Positions 1 to 7,494 are shown, counted from the first letter of the stretch. The stretch is 22,165 bases of DNA from Dehalococcoidia bacterium (GCA_030669525.1 DAOVDO010000001.1:1-22165); one strand, 5' to 3'. Notes: generated by a model from the sequence alone, not told the origin. Program-made: numbers and translations.

Positions 1-2
1 GT

Positions 3-104
3 TTGCTGAAACTCCGCCAGGCATTGGGCTACCTTACACCACTGGAATATCTACAACAACATTGGCAAAATGATAGAAAGGAGAAAGTGCCGCCAATCAC
101 CTGA
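3..104 (+). CDS. C-terminal tail of an rve-type (IS3/IS481-like) transposase, partial
   Basis: An open frame enters from the left edge and stops at 102-104, giving 33 residues. It contains LRQALGYLTPLEYLQQHW, which matches the typical end of integrase-core (rve) transposases, where RPHQALGYLTPxEY closes the domain. The catalytic DDE residues would lie outside the window. It runs toward the 3' end of the corrinoid activator gene at 204-2156, with about 100 bp between that shows no gene. I saw no clear terminal inverted repeat after it, and its ends do not match the TIRs of the element copies at 13931 and 19074. It may be an intact insertion sequence cut by the window edge or a remnant. The family call rests on one short motif. 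Confidence 0.55.
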   Translation: MLKLRQALGYLTPLEYLQQHWQNDRKEKVPPIT

Positions 105-203
105 ACTAGTACAGTACCGAGAAGATTAACAGGAGCCTTTATTATGCTTCCGCATATTGCGCACTTCAGGGGTTACCTCTACGGTAGTTCCTGGCTGGTT
201 TGC

Positions 204-2156
204 TCAATAATTTACTGAAGGGAAAAGAGACTTCCGATCTATATGAGGGAGATAGAGCGCAGCCATATACTCCTCCCCAAAGGGAGCAAAGGTGGAAAGT
301 TCAATATTGGTTATCGACTGGGAGATGCTTATAGCCTTCTCGAAGGCGTGAAAGGATATAAGAGCCATTCTGGCACCCATGAGAGAACTATTGCCTATAA
401 ACTCTACCTTTTCTCTCAATATATCGGGTAGCAAACCTATGTTGATAGCCTTATCAATATTTAGATAGGTTCCAAAACCACCGGCAACATAAATCCTTTC
501 AAGCTGGTCAAAAGTAAGACCAGCGTAATCAATAAGAGACTTAATTGCAGCAAATACTGCTGCCTTTGACCTCATAATGTTGTCTATGTCTGTTTGGGCT
601 ATGGCTAGTGCCTGCCCTGTCTCCGTCTCTTCAGGAAAAGCTACTATGTATTTAAGCTCCCCGTCTCCTTCGATAATCCGCTTATCTTGAAGAGAAGAGC
701 GGAATTTACCATCTATGTCCAGTATCTTATTCCTGGCCAGTTCATAAATTAACTCAATCAAACCGGAACCACAAATTCCCCTTGGTTTGGCTTTGCCAAT
801 AGTTTCATAGATTACCCGGCCATTATCTATCTGCACCTTCTGTATCGCTCCCCGTGTCGCTCGCATACCACACTTTGTGTCACCACCTTCAAAGGCTGGA
901 CCGGCGGATGCAGAGCAAGAGAGCATCCATTCATTATTGCCAATGACAATCTCACCATTGGTACCAATGTCAATGAGACACGACGTCTCAGGTCTATCCG
1001 CCAAACCACAGGCCAGGATACCAGCTACAGTGTCGCCACCAACATAGCTAGCCACACTGGGCATTACTTGTAATACCCCATAAGGATTTATATTAATGCC
1101 CACTTCGCTGGCTGATACCTGGGGATAAAGATCGACTGTGGGGACATAAGGATCGTCTCTAATGGAACAGGGCATGAAACCTAAAAGAAGGTGGCTCATA
1201 GTGGTATTCCCAGCAGCGACAACAGAGGTAATATCTTTGATATCAATGCTTTTCTCTTGAACCAAAGCCTGGATTAAGGTATTGATGTTTTCAACCACTG
1301 CCTTTTGGAGAATATGCATAGAGCCCTTGCCGCAGACAAAGGCGATTCTCGAAAGAACATCCTCACCATAATGGGCTTGTAGATTGTGGTTGCCTTCTAC
1401 CATCAGGACCTGGCCTGTCTTAAGGTGGACCAGTTGCGTTACCACAGTGGTAGTGCCTACATCGACAGCCACGCCGTAGTTTCGGTCCTCAGTATTACCT
1501 GCCTCTATTTGTAGTATTCGACCTGTATCATTATGGTTGGCAACACTAGCTGTGACTTTCCACCCATGGCGACGAAGCTTGGTGGACAGATCTTGCAGGC
1601 AGGCAAGAGGTGTTTCGAAGGAAGTATATTTAAGTTTTTTCCTGAGTTCTCGGGTGATGCGACCTGTGTCGGGAATGTTATCGTCAATGGTTGGTTCAGG
1701 AAGCTCCAGGTATATTTTGCTCACCAGCGGCTTGAAAAGAGAAGCAGGGTCATCATGCCTCTTATGCAGGGAGATCCTATCAGGTTCGCTATAGGTGATA
1801 GGGGCTGTTTCCCTCCAGACCCTTTGTTCTTCCAGGTGCGACTCGGACAGAATTTGTTCCTCTTCCAGACGAGACTCTGGTGGGATAATTACTTCCAGGT
1901 TATCTTTCACCCGAGTCTGGCAAGCGAGAACATAACCAGTCCGTATCTCTTCTTTGGTGAAAAAGGCTATGGAGTTATTATCTACCTCGACATTCCCCCT
2001 GGTTATTTGAACGCGACATTTACCGCAGACGCCCTCTCCACCACATAGACTATTGAGGTATACCCCTGCTGCTTCTGCTGCTTCAAATAGGGTAGTACCT
2101 TCATCTACCTCAACCTCCTTTTGATCAGGTAAAAAGGTCACTTTATACCGGTTCAC
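204..2156 (-). CDS. ASKHA-domain reductive activator of corrinoid protein (RACo/RamA-like), 2Fe-2S N-terminus
   Basis: A 650-residue protein starting at GTG 2156, whose start overlaps the cooT stop by 4 bp. The N-terminal ~95 residues are a plant-type 2Fe-2S ferredoxin fold with C38, C44, C47 and C79 (CGGEGVCGKC, then LACQT). A linker of about 130 residues follows. The ASKHA ATPase fold starts near 226 with phosphate loop VAVDVGTTT, a second loop DIGTNGEI near 396-403 and YVAGGFG near 575. This is the RACo/RamA architecture: the family uses ATP hydrolysis to push an electron from the 2Fe-2S centre onto an inactive Co(II) corrinoid protein, returning it to Co(I) for methyl transfer. Likely partners are the corrinoid Fe-S protein of the acetyl-CoA pathway or a methylotrophic corrinoid protein; neither is in the window. 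Family call is firm; the specific partner is inferred. Confidence 0.9.
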   Translation of the reverse strand: MNRYKVTFLPDQKEVEVDEGTTLFEAAEAAGVYLNSLCGGEGVCGKCRVQITRGNVEVDNNSIAFFTKEEIRTGYVLACQTRVKDNLEVIIPPESRLEEEQILSESHLEEQRVWRETAPITYSEPDRISLHKRHDDPASLFKPLVSKIYLELPEPTIDDNIPDTGRITRELRKKLKYTSFETPLACLQDLSTKLRRHGWKVTASVANHNDTGRILQIEAGNTEDRNYGVAVDVGTTTVVTQLVHLKTGQVLMVEGNHNLQAHYGEDVLSRIAFVCGKGSMHILQKAVVENINTLIQALVQEKSIDIKDITSVVAAGNTTMSHLLLGFMPCSIRDDPYVPTVDLYPQVSASEVGININPYGVLQVMPSVASYVGGDTVAGILACGLADRPETSCLIDIGTNGEIVIGNNEWMLSCSASAGPAFEGGDTKCGMRATRGAIQKVQIDNGRVIYETIGKAKPRGICGSGLIELIYELARNKILDIDGKFRSSLQDKRIIEGDGELKYIVAFPEETETGQALAIAQTDIDNIMRSKAAVFAAIKSLIDYAGLTFDQLERIYVAGGFGTYLNIDKAINIGLLPDILREKVEFIGNSSLMGARMALISFHAFEKAISISQSITNIELSTFAPFGEEYMAALYLPHIDRKSLFPSVNY

Positions 2157-2359
2157 GATGACTTTTTACCTCCTTTTTCAATAACCACTTTGTGCTCTTC
2201 AAGGAAGTCGATGTTTTTCAACTTCCCCTTGAGAAACTTTCTATCTCCTAGCAAGCTAAAGCACAAAAAGCCATTTCCTTCAGCTTCAATCCAGACTACA
2301 TCCCGCATTACCTCTTCCCGGTGTGCTCCATCGTCAGAGTAGACAGTAGCCATACACAT
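2153..2359 (-). CDS. cooT: CooT family nickel-binding protein
   Basis: A 68-residue protein starting at ATG 2359 with MCMATVY, followed by EEVMRDVVWIE and an FLEEHKVVIEKG C-terminus. The invariant Cys2 directly after the initiator Met is the nickel ligand known in CooT, a small dimeric protein tied to nickel insertion into CO dehydrogenase. Length and the charged pattern fit the family. Its stop overlaps the GTG start of the downstream corrinoid activator, so the two are probably translationally coupled. A purine-rich stretch (aaggagcaagg) lies upstream as ribosome binding site. Together with the CooC-type ATPase upstream it supports a CODH maturation role for this operon, although no CODH gene is in the window. 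Confidence 0.88.
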   Translation of the reverse strand: MCMATVYSDDGAHREEVMRDVVWIEAEGNGFLCFSLLGDRKFLKGKLKNIDFLEEHKVVIEKGGKKSS

Positions 2360-2444
2360 ATATTCTACCTTGCTCCTTTATTTTCTTAAGGCTAATCCAC
2401 TTTTCCTTGATATCCTTTGATTTAGCTATGCCTGAGTTTTTCAT
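2334..2444 (-). CDS. Candidate 36-aa small ORF between trx and cooT
   Basis: An ATG at 2444 overlaps the thioredoxin TGA stop in an ATGA arrangement, with GGGGAGGG just upstream. It encodes 36 residues rich in Lys and Ile (KSKDIKEKWISLKKIKEQ) and ends inside the first codons of cooT in another frame. The overlap and the purine-rich stretch could be coincidental, since the SD-to-ATG spacing is very short. I do not recognise the peptide. It may instead be an untranslated 80-bp spacer. Low confidence. Confidence 0.22.
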   Translation of the reverse strand: MKNSGIAKSKDIKEKWISLKKIKEQGRIYVYGYCLL

Positions 2445-2983
2445 TTCCCTCCCCGCAACTCAATCAGTAATTGAGATAGCCTTTCATTGTTTTTCCCCAT
2501 CTCCCTCACTGCCTGCAGTATGCTATCGTAAATTGGATTGTCTCCTGTATTCATAGTTTTTCCCCGCCATTTATTAAATTTCTCGTTATGGCGTTTGTTC
2601 TGCTCGGTCCAGGAGGTTAGAAGTACCTTGAGCCTCCCTTCTTCATCACTCGGATACCTTTTCAGAACGTCTTCAACCTTTGACTGTATCATGGACTCGG
2701 GAACTGCGCCCAGTATTTCGTCAACCTGCTGACCGTCAACGAAATACATCTGCATGGGTATGCTCATAATCTGATACTGCTGTGCTGTCCGAGAATTTTC
2801 ATCGACATTTATTTTACAGAACTTGAATTTGCCGTCGTATTCCTCTGAGAGTTTGTCGTATATGGGTGAAACCATACGGCAGGGACCGCACCAGGGTGCC
2901 CAGAAATCAACTTCAGTGGGAATATCTGAGCTTAGAACCTCCTCCTCAAAATTTTGATCCATGACCTCTATCACTTTACTCAC
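2441..2983 (-). CDS. Thioredoxin-domain protein with C-terminal extension
   Basis: A 180-residue cytoplasmic protein starting at GTG 2983, chosen because a strong AAAGGAGGT lies 5 nt upstream. Residues ~1-105 form a thioredoxin fold with active site WCGPC (C32, C35) and the cis-proline loop MSIPMQMYF. It is followed by a ~75-residue charged, probably helical tail not found in standard 105-residue thioredoxins. No signal peptide is visible. It should receive electrons from the thioredoxin reductase encoded at 4311-5228. It has its own strong predicted promoter (3026-3054) and is followed by cooT, so it may head a transcript serving CooT and the corrinoid activator. The function of the tail is unknown. 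Confidence 0.9.
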   Translation of the reverse strand: MSKVIEVMDQNFEEEVLSSDIPTEVDFWAPWCGPCRMVSPIYDKLSEEYDGKFKFCKINVDENSRTAQQYQIMSIPMQMYFVDGQQVDEILGAVPESMIQSKVEDVLKRYPSDEEGRLKVLLTSWTEQNKRHNEKFNKWRGKTMNTGDNPIYDSILQAVREMGKNNERLSQLLIELRGGK

Positions 2984-3025
2984 GCTATACCTCCTTTAAT
3001 TTGGTCGATGCGCAATAAGCGCTAC

Positions 3026-3054
3026 AGTATATCAAGTCGCATATTCAAGTTCAA
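3026..3054 (-). promoter_or_regulatory. Sigma-70-type promoter for trx-cooT-activator
   Basis: On the minus strand TTGAAC (3054-3049) and TATACT (3031-3026) are separated by exactly 17 bp. The predicted start near 3019 lies about 36 nt upstream of the thioredoxin GTG, leaving room for its AAAGGAGGT. The -35 box falls inside a 12-bp inverted repeat. Confidence 0.7.
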
Positions 3055-3074
3055 AGCTGATCAACTTGAATATG
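3040..3074. repeat. 12-bp perfect inverted repeat overlapping the trx promoter
   Basis: CATATTCAAGTT at 3040-3051 is matched by its exact reverse complement at 3063-3074 with an 11-nt loop. It covers the -35 box and upstream spacer of the trx promoter, the usual place for an operator. It also lies about 110 bp beyond the tlpA-like stop and could fold as an RNA hairpin there, but no T-run follows on the minus strand, which argues against an intrinsic terminator. Confidence 0.5.
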
Positions 3075-3181
3075 AGACTCTTTATCACAAAGTCGAGTCT
3101 TTCTCGTTCATTGCCTACTGTTTCCTTTTAGCGATTGTTTCACTTGAAACATATGTTTGGGCCAGACTGCAACTGAATTGG

Positions 3182-4225
3182 CTATGGAATAATCTTAGTA
3201 AGCTCCTGTTCTATTGATTCTTCGTTGGGGAAAGCACCAATTTTTACAGCTTGAATGATGCCAGTTTCATCGATGAAGAAAGTAGTAGGAATGTATCGAA
3301 TGTTATAAGTCTGAGCTACATCCTGCTTAGTATCAAGCAGCACCGGAAGGGAAAGCTTTCGACTCTGTAAAAACTGTTTTACCTTAGAAGGTGTCCCGCC
3401 CATGTTGATAGCCAGTAGCGCCAAGTTCTTAGCTGCCGATCCTTCGTACACCCGCTGTATATAAGCCATTTCAGAGACACAGGGTCCACACCACGTTGCC
3501 CAGAAGTTGAGCATTACCGGCCTACCCCGCAAATCGCTGAGATAAACAGGTTTTCCGCCAAGGTCATTAAGCTGAAAGTCAGGCGCCAGGTTACCTACCT
3601 TTATGCCTTGAGTTGTAGTAGGAGAAACCGATGGAGCTAGCTCTTTTAATCCTAGAATAGCAATACTGGTGAGATTGAAATCAGGGAACTGAGTGGTTAT
3701 TGAATGGAGCTTGCTATCAACTTTTCTATAATGCGGCTTGCACCACCCGGTACCATCATGATAGGCGACATAAAGGGCAGCTTCTCTCAGCCCATCAGGC
3801 AGCTTCGTTGTATCGTAGCTCAGGGTAAACAAGACCTGTGGGTTGAATGTAGCAGTTTGGGGCGTTAATTTATAGGCCGAACTAACGATATAAGCGTTTC
3901 CTGGGGGAGGTGGCGGGCTAGGATCAACTACGACACGGATAATCTGAAGCGGCTTCTCATCTTCGTCCAGAACTGCAGTTCCCTTGTCCATAAGCAGACT
4001 AATCCCGCCGTCGGCGGATGTTAGTTCTACCCTCGACTTTAGCACCCCCTGGCTATCAATGAGGAATTCATTCTTGTAACCGAGCAAATCGATCTCCAAC
4101 CGGTAGGGTGGCAACTCTTCCCCGGGGGTTGGAGTCGGGTTTGAAGAGCAACCGGCCACTGCGAACCCCGAGGTTACAACTGAGGCCAATGTTATTACCA
4201 GTATGACTTTCAACGGTCTATTCAT
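3182..4225 (-). CDS. TlpA/ResA-like thiol-disulfide lipoprotein
   Basis: A 347-residue protein with a signal peptide (residues 1-25) ending in lipobox VAGC, so C26 is probably lipidated and the protein faces outside the membrane. A Pro/Thr-rich spacer precedes a β-rich region (~40-195) that I do not recognise. Residues ~208-347 are a TlpA/AhpC-TSA-like redoxin: NLAPDFQL, active site WCGPC (C246, C249) and cis-proline IPTTFF. The family reduces extracytoplasmic disulfides, for example in cytochrome c apoproteins. An additional motif GWCKPHY (C162) lies in the N-terminal region. AGAGGT just upstream of ATG 4225 serves as ribosome binding site. It follows trxB by 85 bp on the same strand, so co-transcription is likely. 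Confidence 0.88.
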   Translation of the reverse strand: MNRPLKVILVITLASVVTSGFAVAGCSSNPTPTPGEELPPYRLEIDLLGYKNEFLIDSQGVLKSRVELTSADGGISLLMDKGTAVLDEDEKPLQIIRVVVDPSPPPPPGNAYIVSSAYKLTPQTATFNPQVLFTLSYDTTKLPDGLREAALYVAYHDGTGWCKPHYRKVDSKLHSITTQFPDFNLTSIAILGLKELAPSVSPTTTQGIKVGNLAPDFQLNDLGGKPVYLSDLRGRPVMLNFWATWCGPCVSEMAYIQRVYEGSAAKNLALLAINMGGTPSKVKQFLQSRKLSLPVLLDTKQDVAQTYNIRYIPTTFFIDETGIIQAVKIGAFPNEESIEQELTKIIP

Positions 4226-4310
4226 AATTAACCTCTAACTTACTTTGAAACCAGATGAGCTTATCGTTCTGGATAAATGCGCCTCCATGATAACATTAGT
4301 CCTGAGAATT

Positions 4311-5228
4311 TCAGCTTATCTTTTGAAGATACCTGAAGGCGGACATGGCAGCAGTGGCGCCATCCCCAACTGCGGCAGCGATCTGGCGGACTGAGTTCCT
4401 GCGGATGTCGCCGGCTGCGAAAATACCAGGAACTGAGGTAGCCATTGTTTCATCAGTGAAGATATAACCGGCATCATCGAGGTCCAGTATGTTGAAGAAG
4501 TACCGGCTATTTGGCATGAACCCTATGGCAACAAAGACACCATCCACTCCCAGGATGGAATGCTGATTTGTTTTCACATTGTTCAGCCGCAGCCCATTCA
4601 CCAGTTTCTCTCCCATGACCTCTTCTACTACCGTGTCCCAGATGAATTCCAGCTTGTGCTGGGCAAAGGCTCTTTGCTGGAGGACGTGCCCGGCTCGAAG
4701 CTGGTCTCGCCGGTGTATTACGTGCACCTTCCTGGCATGCCGGCATAGATCCAAAGCATCGGTGAGGGCAGTATCACCCCCGCCTACAACTGCCACCTCA
4801 CGGTCACGAAAGAGAAAGCCGTCACAGGTGGCGCAGTAGGAAACGCCGTGCCCTGAGAGCCTCTCCTCGCCAATGACTCCCAGCTTACGATCCTCGGAGC
4901 CGGCGGCGATGATTATGGACACAGCTTCAAAGCTACCCTCAGTCGTGGAGACACCATGGGGTTGCCCCGTAGTAATGCCGGTAACCTCGGCAGTTACAAC
5001 CTCCAGTCCGTATCTGACTGCCTGTTGATGCATGAGAGAACCCAGTTCAGAGCCTGAGATACCCTCAATAAAACCGGGATAATTCTCTACTAGCACGGCA
5101 TTCATTATTTTGCCGCCAAGCATCCCACGCTCGACCAGCAGTGTCTTGAGACCCGCCCGTGAGGTATAGAGACCTGCGGTAAGTCCAGCAGGGCCGCCTC
5201 CCACGATGATTACTTCGTGTTTTATCAT
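4311..5228 (-). CDS. trxB: Thioredoxin reductase (NADPH, FAD)
   Basis: A 305-residue low-molecular-weight thioredoxin reductase. The FAD-binding motif GGGPAGL is at residues 10-16, the redox-active CATC at 132-135, the NADPH fold VVGGGDTA near 148-155 with HRRDQLRA at 172-179 for the NADP phosphate, and the closing FAD motif GIFAAGDIR near the C-terminus. Length is normal. GGAGG is placed 6 nt before ATG 5228. It would reduce the thioredoxin at 2441-2983 and possibly other redox proteins in the operon. Overlapping frames on the other strand are shadows. Confidence 0.95.
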   Translation of the reverse strand: MIKHEVIIVGGGPAGLTAGLYTSRAGLKTLLVERGMLGGKIMNAVLVENYPGFIEGISGSELGSLMHQQAVRYGLEVVTAEVTGITTGQPHGVSTTEGSFEAVSIIIAAGSEDRKLGVIGEERLSGHGVSYCATCDGFLFRDREVAVVGGGDTALTDALDLCRHARKVHVIHRRDQLRAGHVLQQRAFAQHKLEFIWDTVVEEVMGEKLVNGLRLNNVKTNQHSILGVDGVFVAIGFMPNSRYFFNILDLDDAGYIFTDETMATSVPGIFAAGDIRRNSVRQIAAAVGDGATAAMSAFRYLQKIS

Positions 5229-5265
5229 TGTTTACCTCCATTCCATAATCTATACAAATGGTTAC

Positions 5266-5460
5266 CTATGTTCGACCTCCCCAATTAGCTCTCTCCATAA
5301 CCAGGAAATTCTGACGCTGTTCCTGATTCATTTCCGCTACCCTGATTTCGATTTTCGCACCCAACTCCGTCACCGCCTGGCGCCAGGCTGTTAAGTTGAT
5401 GACTAGCAACCTATCAATTTTCGCCTTATCAAAGTCGATAATTGGGTTCTAGTTAATCAG
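5266..5460 (-). CDS. Small ORF between cooC and trxB with CTG start and in-frame TAG at codon 4
   Basis: The minus strand carries a clean frame of 60 codons (5448-5266) ending in TAG, with protein-like content: IIDFDKAKIDRLLVINL, AWRQAVTELGAKIE, NQEQRQNFLVMERANWGG. Upstream in the same frame, GGAGG at 5472-5468 is 7 nt from CTG 5460, giving L-I-N-TAG-N-P. Two substitutions (CTG to ATG, TAG to a sense codon) would give a normal 64-aa gene in the right place. It may be a freshly broken gene, a sequencing error, translation from an internal TTG at codon 18 (residue 14 of the 60-codon frame), or UAG read as an amino acid. It sits 37 bp before trxB and directly after cooC. I do not recognise the family. 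Confidence 0.45.
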
Positions 5461-5464
5461 GTTT

Positions 5465-6280
5465 TTACCTCCCTTCGCCTCCTGCTTCAAATCTTAAGAG
5501 CAGGAAATCCCAAACCTTCCCGATCTGCTCTGCTGCTTTGCCTCCACTTAGTGGGCGTCCCTCAAAGCAAGCCTCAAAAAGCTCGGGATCATACTGGATA
5601 GCTCCTATGGCTGTAATACCCCGCTTGCTCAGCTCCTGTTTCAAATTCGATGCCATCTCGTCCGAGGTCACCTTGTTGAGCACGGCCCAGCTATTGCTTA
5701 CTCCACTCCCAGCAGCCATGCTATTCACCTTTGCAGCAAGTGTTATAGACTCCAAAGAGGGCTCAACCACGGTCAGCACGCTGTCTATACTTGTCTCCAC
5801 TCCTCTGCCAAAGTGCTCTACGCCTGCCTCCATATCCACAATTGCCAATTCAGTATCTTTCAGACGGAGTTTTTTCAAGAACTCCCGACTTAATACCCCC
5901 ATAGGGCAGGCACATCCCTCAAGCGATTGGAGTATTTTACCTATGCAGATCAGCCTTATGCCATCCCTTTGCAAAATATGCGGGTAAGGTATATCCTCGA
6001 TAGATATCTCATGCTGTGCCAATACATTCATCGACTGTTCTGATTCTGCCTGGGAAAACCCGGATTTCATTTGCCGCTGTACTCTTTTCTTGCCTCCTGC
6101 CAGTTCCATCAGAGGAGTAGGTGGGATGTCAAAACCTAGCATCTGGTACAGCCCCGAATTAGACTCATCCGAATCAACGACCAGAACCTGGTAGCCTCTG
6201 TCTCGGGTTAAATTTGCCAGCAGGGTGGCTATACAGCTTTTACCGCTGCCACCTTTTCCACAGACTGAAATCTTCATCAT
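5465..6280 (-). CDS. cooC: CooC-type nickel-insertion ATPase (MinD/ParA family)
   Basis: A 271-residue P-loop ATPase with deviant Walker A GKGGSGKS at residues 8-15, a signature-lysine motif of the MinD/CooC class, followed by VVDSDESN (switch I, near 34-41) and IVDMEAGVEHFGRG (Walker B region). CACPMG (C123, C125) carries the CxC that CooC proteins use to bind nickel at their dimer interface. The family couples ATP binding to nickel insertion into CO dehydrogenase. Start at ATG 6280; the next codon is also ATG and there is no strong SD, so translation may be coupled to the NifU-like gene ending 19 bp before. Paralogous AcsF proteins serve acetyl-CoA synthase, so CODH versus ACS is not settled. 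Confidence 0.88.
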   Translation of the reverse strand: MMKISVCGKGGSGKSCIATLLANLTRDRGYQVLVVDSDESNSGLYQMLGFDIPPTPLMELAGGKKRVQRQMKSGFSQAESEQSMNVLAQHEISIEDIPYPHILQRDGIRLICIGKILQSLEGCACPMGVLSREFLKKLRLKDTELAIVDMEAGVEHFGRGVETSIDSVLTVVEPSLESITLAAKVNSMAAGSGVSNSWAVLNKVTSDEMASNLKQELSKRGITAIGAIQYDPELFEACFEGRPLSGGKAAEQIGKVWDFLLLRFEAGGEGR

Positions 6281-6299
6281 ATTATCTACGAGCTATCTT

Positions 6300-6644
6300 T
6301 TATTCCTCGCCCAAGAGTGCCACCTCCCTGAATCCAGGCACCACTTTCTTGAGTTGATCCTCAAGTATCTCAACCACTAGCTCCTTAGTTGTTCGTGTCC
6401 TGTCCACATGGCAGGCAGAGGGATTTGACAGTGGCCTATGATATTGCACTGTTACTATTCCCCCCTTCACGTCTCTTAGCTGGACATCAACTCCTCCTAG
6501 GCTTGGCTTTATCCTGGCTAATACTCCTTCTACCTCTTCCTTTATTCCTTGGTCCATTCTTAACTGCTTAAATATGTCCTTTATTTTGATAAAAAAACCG
6601 CTCACATTCAAACGCCATACTATCACCCTTAGCAGATGACTCAA
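6300..6644 (-). CDS. NifU C-terminal-like domain protein lacking the CxxC
   Basis: Up to 114 residues. From M30 on the pattern EEVEGVLARIKPSLGGVDVQL, then a GGIVTVQY strand and an ELVVEILEDQLKKVVPGF helix, follows the NifU C-terminal domain, which carries Fe-S clusters on a CxxC. Here the loop where CGGCP should be reads SNPSACHVD, with a single Cys, so a classical shared cluster is unlikely. The longest frame opens with TTG 6644, 15 nt after AAAGGAG. M30 (6557) would give an 85-residue protein closer to the domain length, but has no clear SD. It sits directly before cooC, so it may be a degenerate scaffold or a metal or partner-binding version. The assignment is by pattern only. Confidence 0.6.
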   Translation of the reverse strand: MSHLLRVIVWRLNVSGFFIKIKDIFKQLRMDQGIKEEVEGVLARIKPSLGGVDVQLRDVKGGIVTVQYHRPLSNPSACHVDRTRTTKELVVEILEDQLKKVVPGFREVALLGEE

Positions 6645-6726
6645 TTATATCGCAGTTTACTCCTTTCCCATCTCTCACTCTGCATTCCCACGCTGTTTTG
6701 CACCTGCTTGGCTTTGAACACCATTG

Positions 6727-7368
6727 TTACTTTGCCGCTTTAAGTAAGCGCAAGTGCCCCTTTAAAAAGAGTTCCTCCTCCAGGCGGGTGAATCTCTGCC
6801 TAGATAGCATTTCCTTTAAGTCAAGCTTAAGAAATTCTAAGGCAAGCTGACACTCCCCATGGACAAATGCCCAGCGAAGCGGGGACCATATCCTAAGTAT
6901 GTCGAACTCATTATAGTCGAAAACGTAAAAGGTTCCGCCAGGCTTCAAAGCCTGGTAAGCATTACAGATAATCTCAATCTTCTGGTGATTCTCGAAGCCA
7001 TGCAACACAAATGAAATGAACACCTTGTCAAACTCCTCCTGATCTGTCAGGGGAGCCTCAATTCGCTTTTCTTTAAACGAGACCTGGGGGTATGGCTGGC
7101 AGCGTTTCCGGGATAGTCTAAGCATTTCCTTGCTGATGTCAAGCCCCAGCACTTTGCCCTTGGAACCTACTTTTTTAGCCATTAGGCAGTCGTTCCTGCC
7201 TGTCCCCGATCCAAGGTCTAAAATCGACTGTCCTGGCTCGATATCCATCTTTTCAACAACACTCCTTATTATATTAGGGTAATACCCTAGGGAGATAACA
7301 TTCATAAAAAGGTCATAACGACGCGCTTCCGTTGGTCCAACCTCTACTCTTGACCTTGGTGACGACAA
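6727..7368 (-). CDS. Class I SAM-dependent methyltransferase
   Basis: A 213-residue protein. SAM motif I is ILDLGSGTGRND (49-60) and motif post-I is GKVLGLDIS, followed by FVLHGFEN and LKPGGTFYVFDYNEFD in the positions of motifs II-III. The N-terminus RYDLFMNVISLGYY resembles UbiE/quinone-type enzymes, but the substrate cannot be read from the sequence. The start is TTG 7368, chosen because TAGGAG lies 6 nt upstream, overlapping the stop of a 38-aa small ORF. It belongs to the fur-ferredoxin-cooC run, so a role in redox or cofactor maintenance is possible but not shown. Confidence 0.85.
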   Translation of the reverse strand: MSSPRSRVEVGPTEARRYDLFMNVISLGYYPNIIRSVVEKMDIEPGQSILDLGSGTGRNDCLMAKKVGSKGKVLGLDISKEMLRLSRKRCQPYPQVSFKEKRIEAPLTDQEEFDKVFISFVLHGFENHQKIEIICNAYQALKPGGTFYVFDYNEFDILRIWSPLRWAFVHGECQLALEFLKLDLKEMLSRQRFTRLEEELFLKGHLRLLKAAK

Positions 7369-7377
7369 ATCACACTC

Positions 7378-7494
7378 CTAACTCTGCATTGCCAGATATT
7401 TATTGGTCTTGATCGCTTCTAATAAATCCATTTGGGCGTCTACTGCTATGCTTTTTCTTGTTTCATATCGGTATGCGCTATGCCTCTGGCTCAT
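7378..7494 (-). CDS. 38-aa small ORF coupled to ferredoxin and methyltransferase
   Basis: The ATG at 7494 overlaps the ferredoxin TGA in an ATGA junction, and the ORF ends at TAG 7380-7378, 9 bp before the methyltransferase TTG, whose SD lies at its end. The 38 residues begin MSQRHSAYRYETRKS and continue through MDLLEAIKTNKYLAMQS. The N-terminal half is basic and the C-terminal half looks like an amphipathic helix. Its fit between two genes, filling an otherwise empty 120-bp gap, favours real translation. No similarity is recognised. It could alternatively be a short coupling ORF that keeps ribosomes on the message. Confidence 0.5.
   Translation of the reverse strand: MSQRHSAYRYETRKSIAVDAQMDLLEAIKTNKYLAMQS

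Noticed and set aside
5375..5388. 14-bp perfect palindrome GCCTGGCGCCAGGC as an operator
   Set aside because: It lies inside the small ORF 5266-5460, in good codon context, and is not near a promoter.
6645..6726. 27-codon frame starting ATG at 6722 in the gap before the NifU-like gene
   Set aside because: No SD, no coupling overlap and no clear protein-like content.
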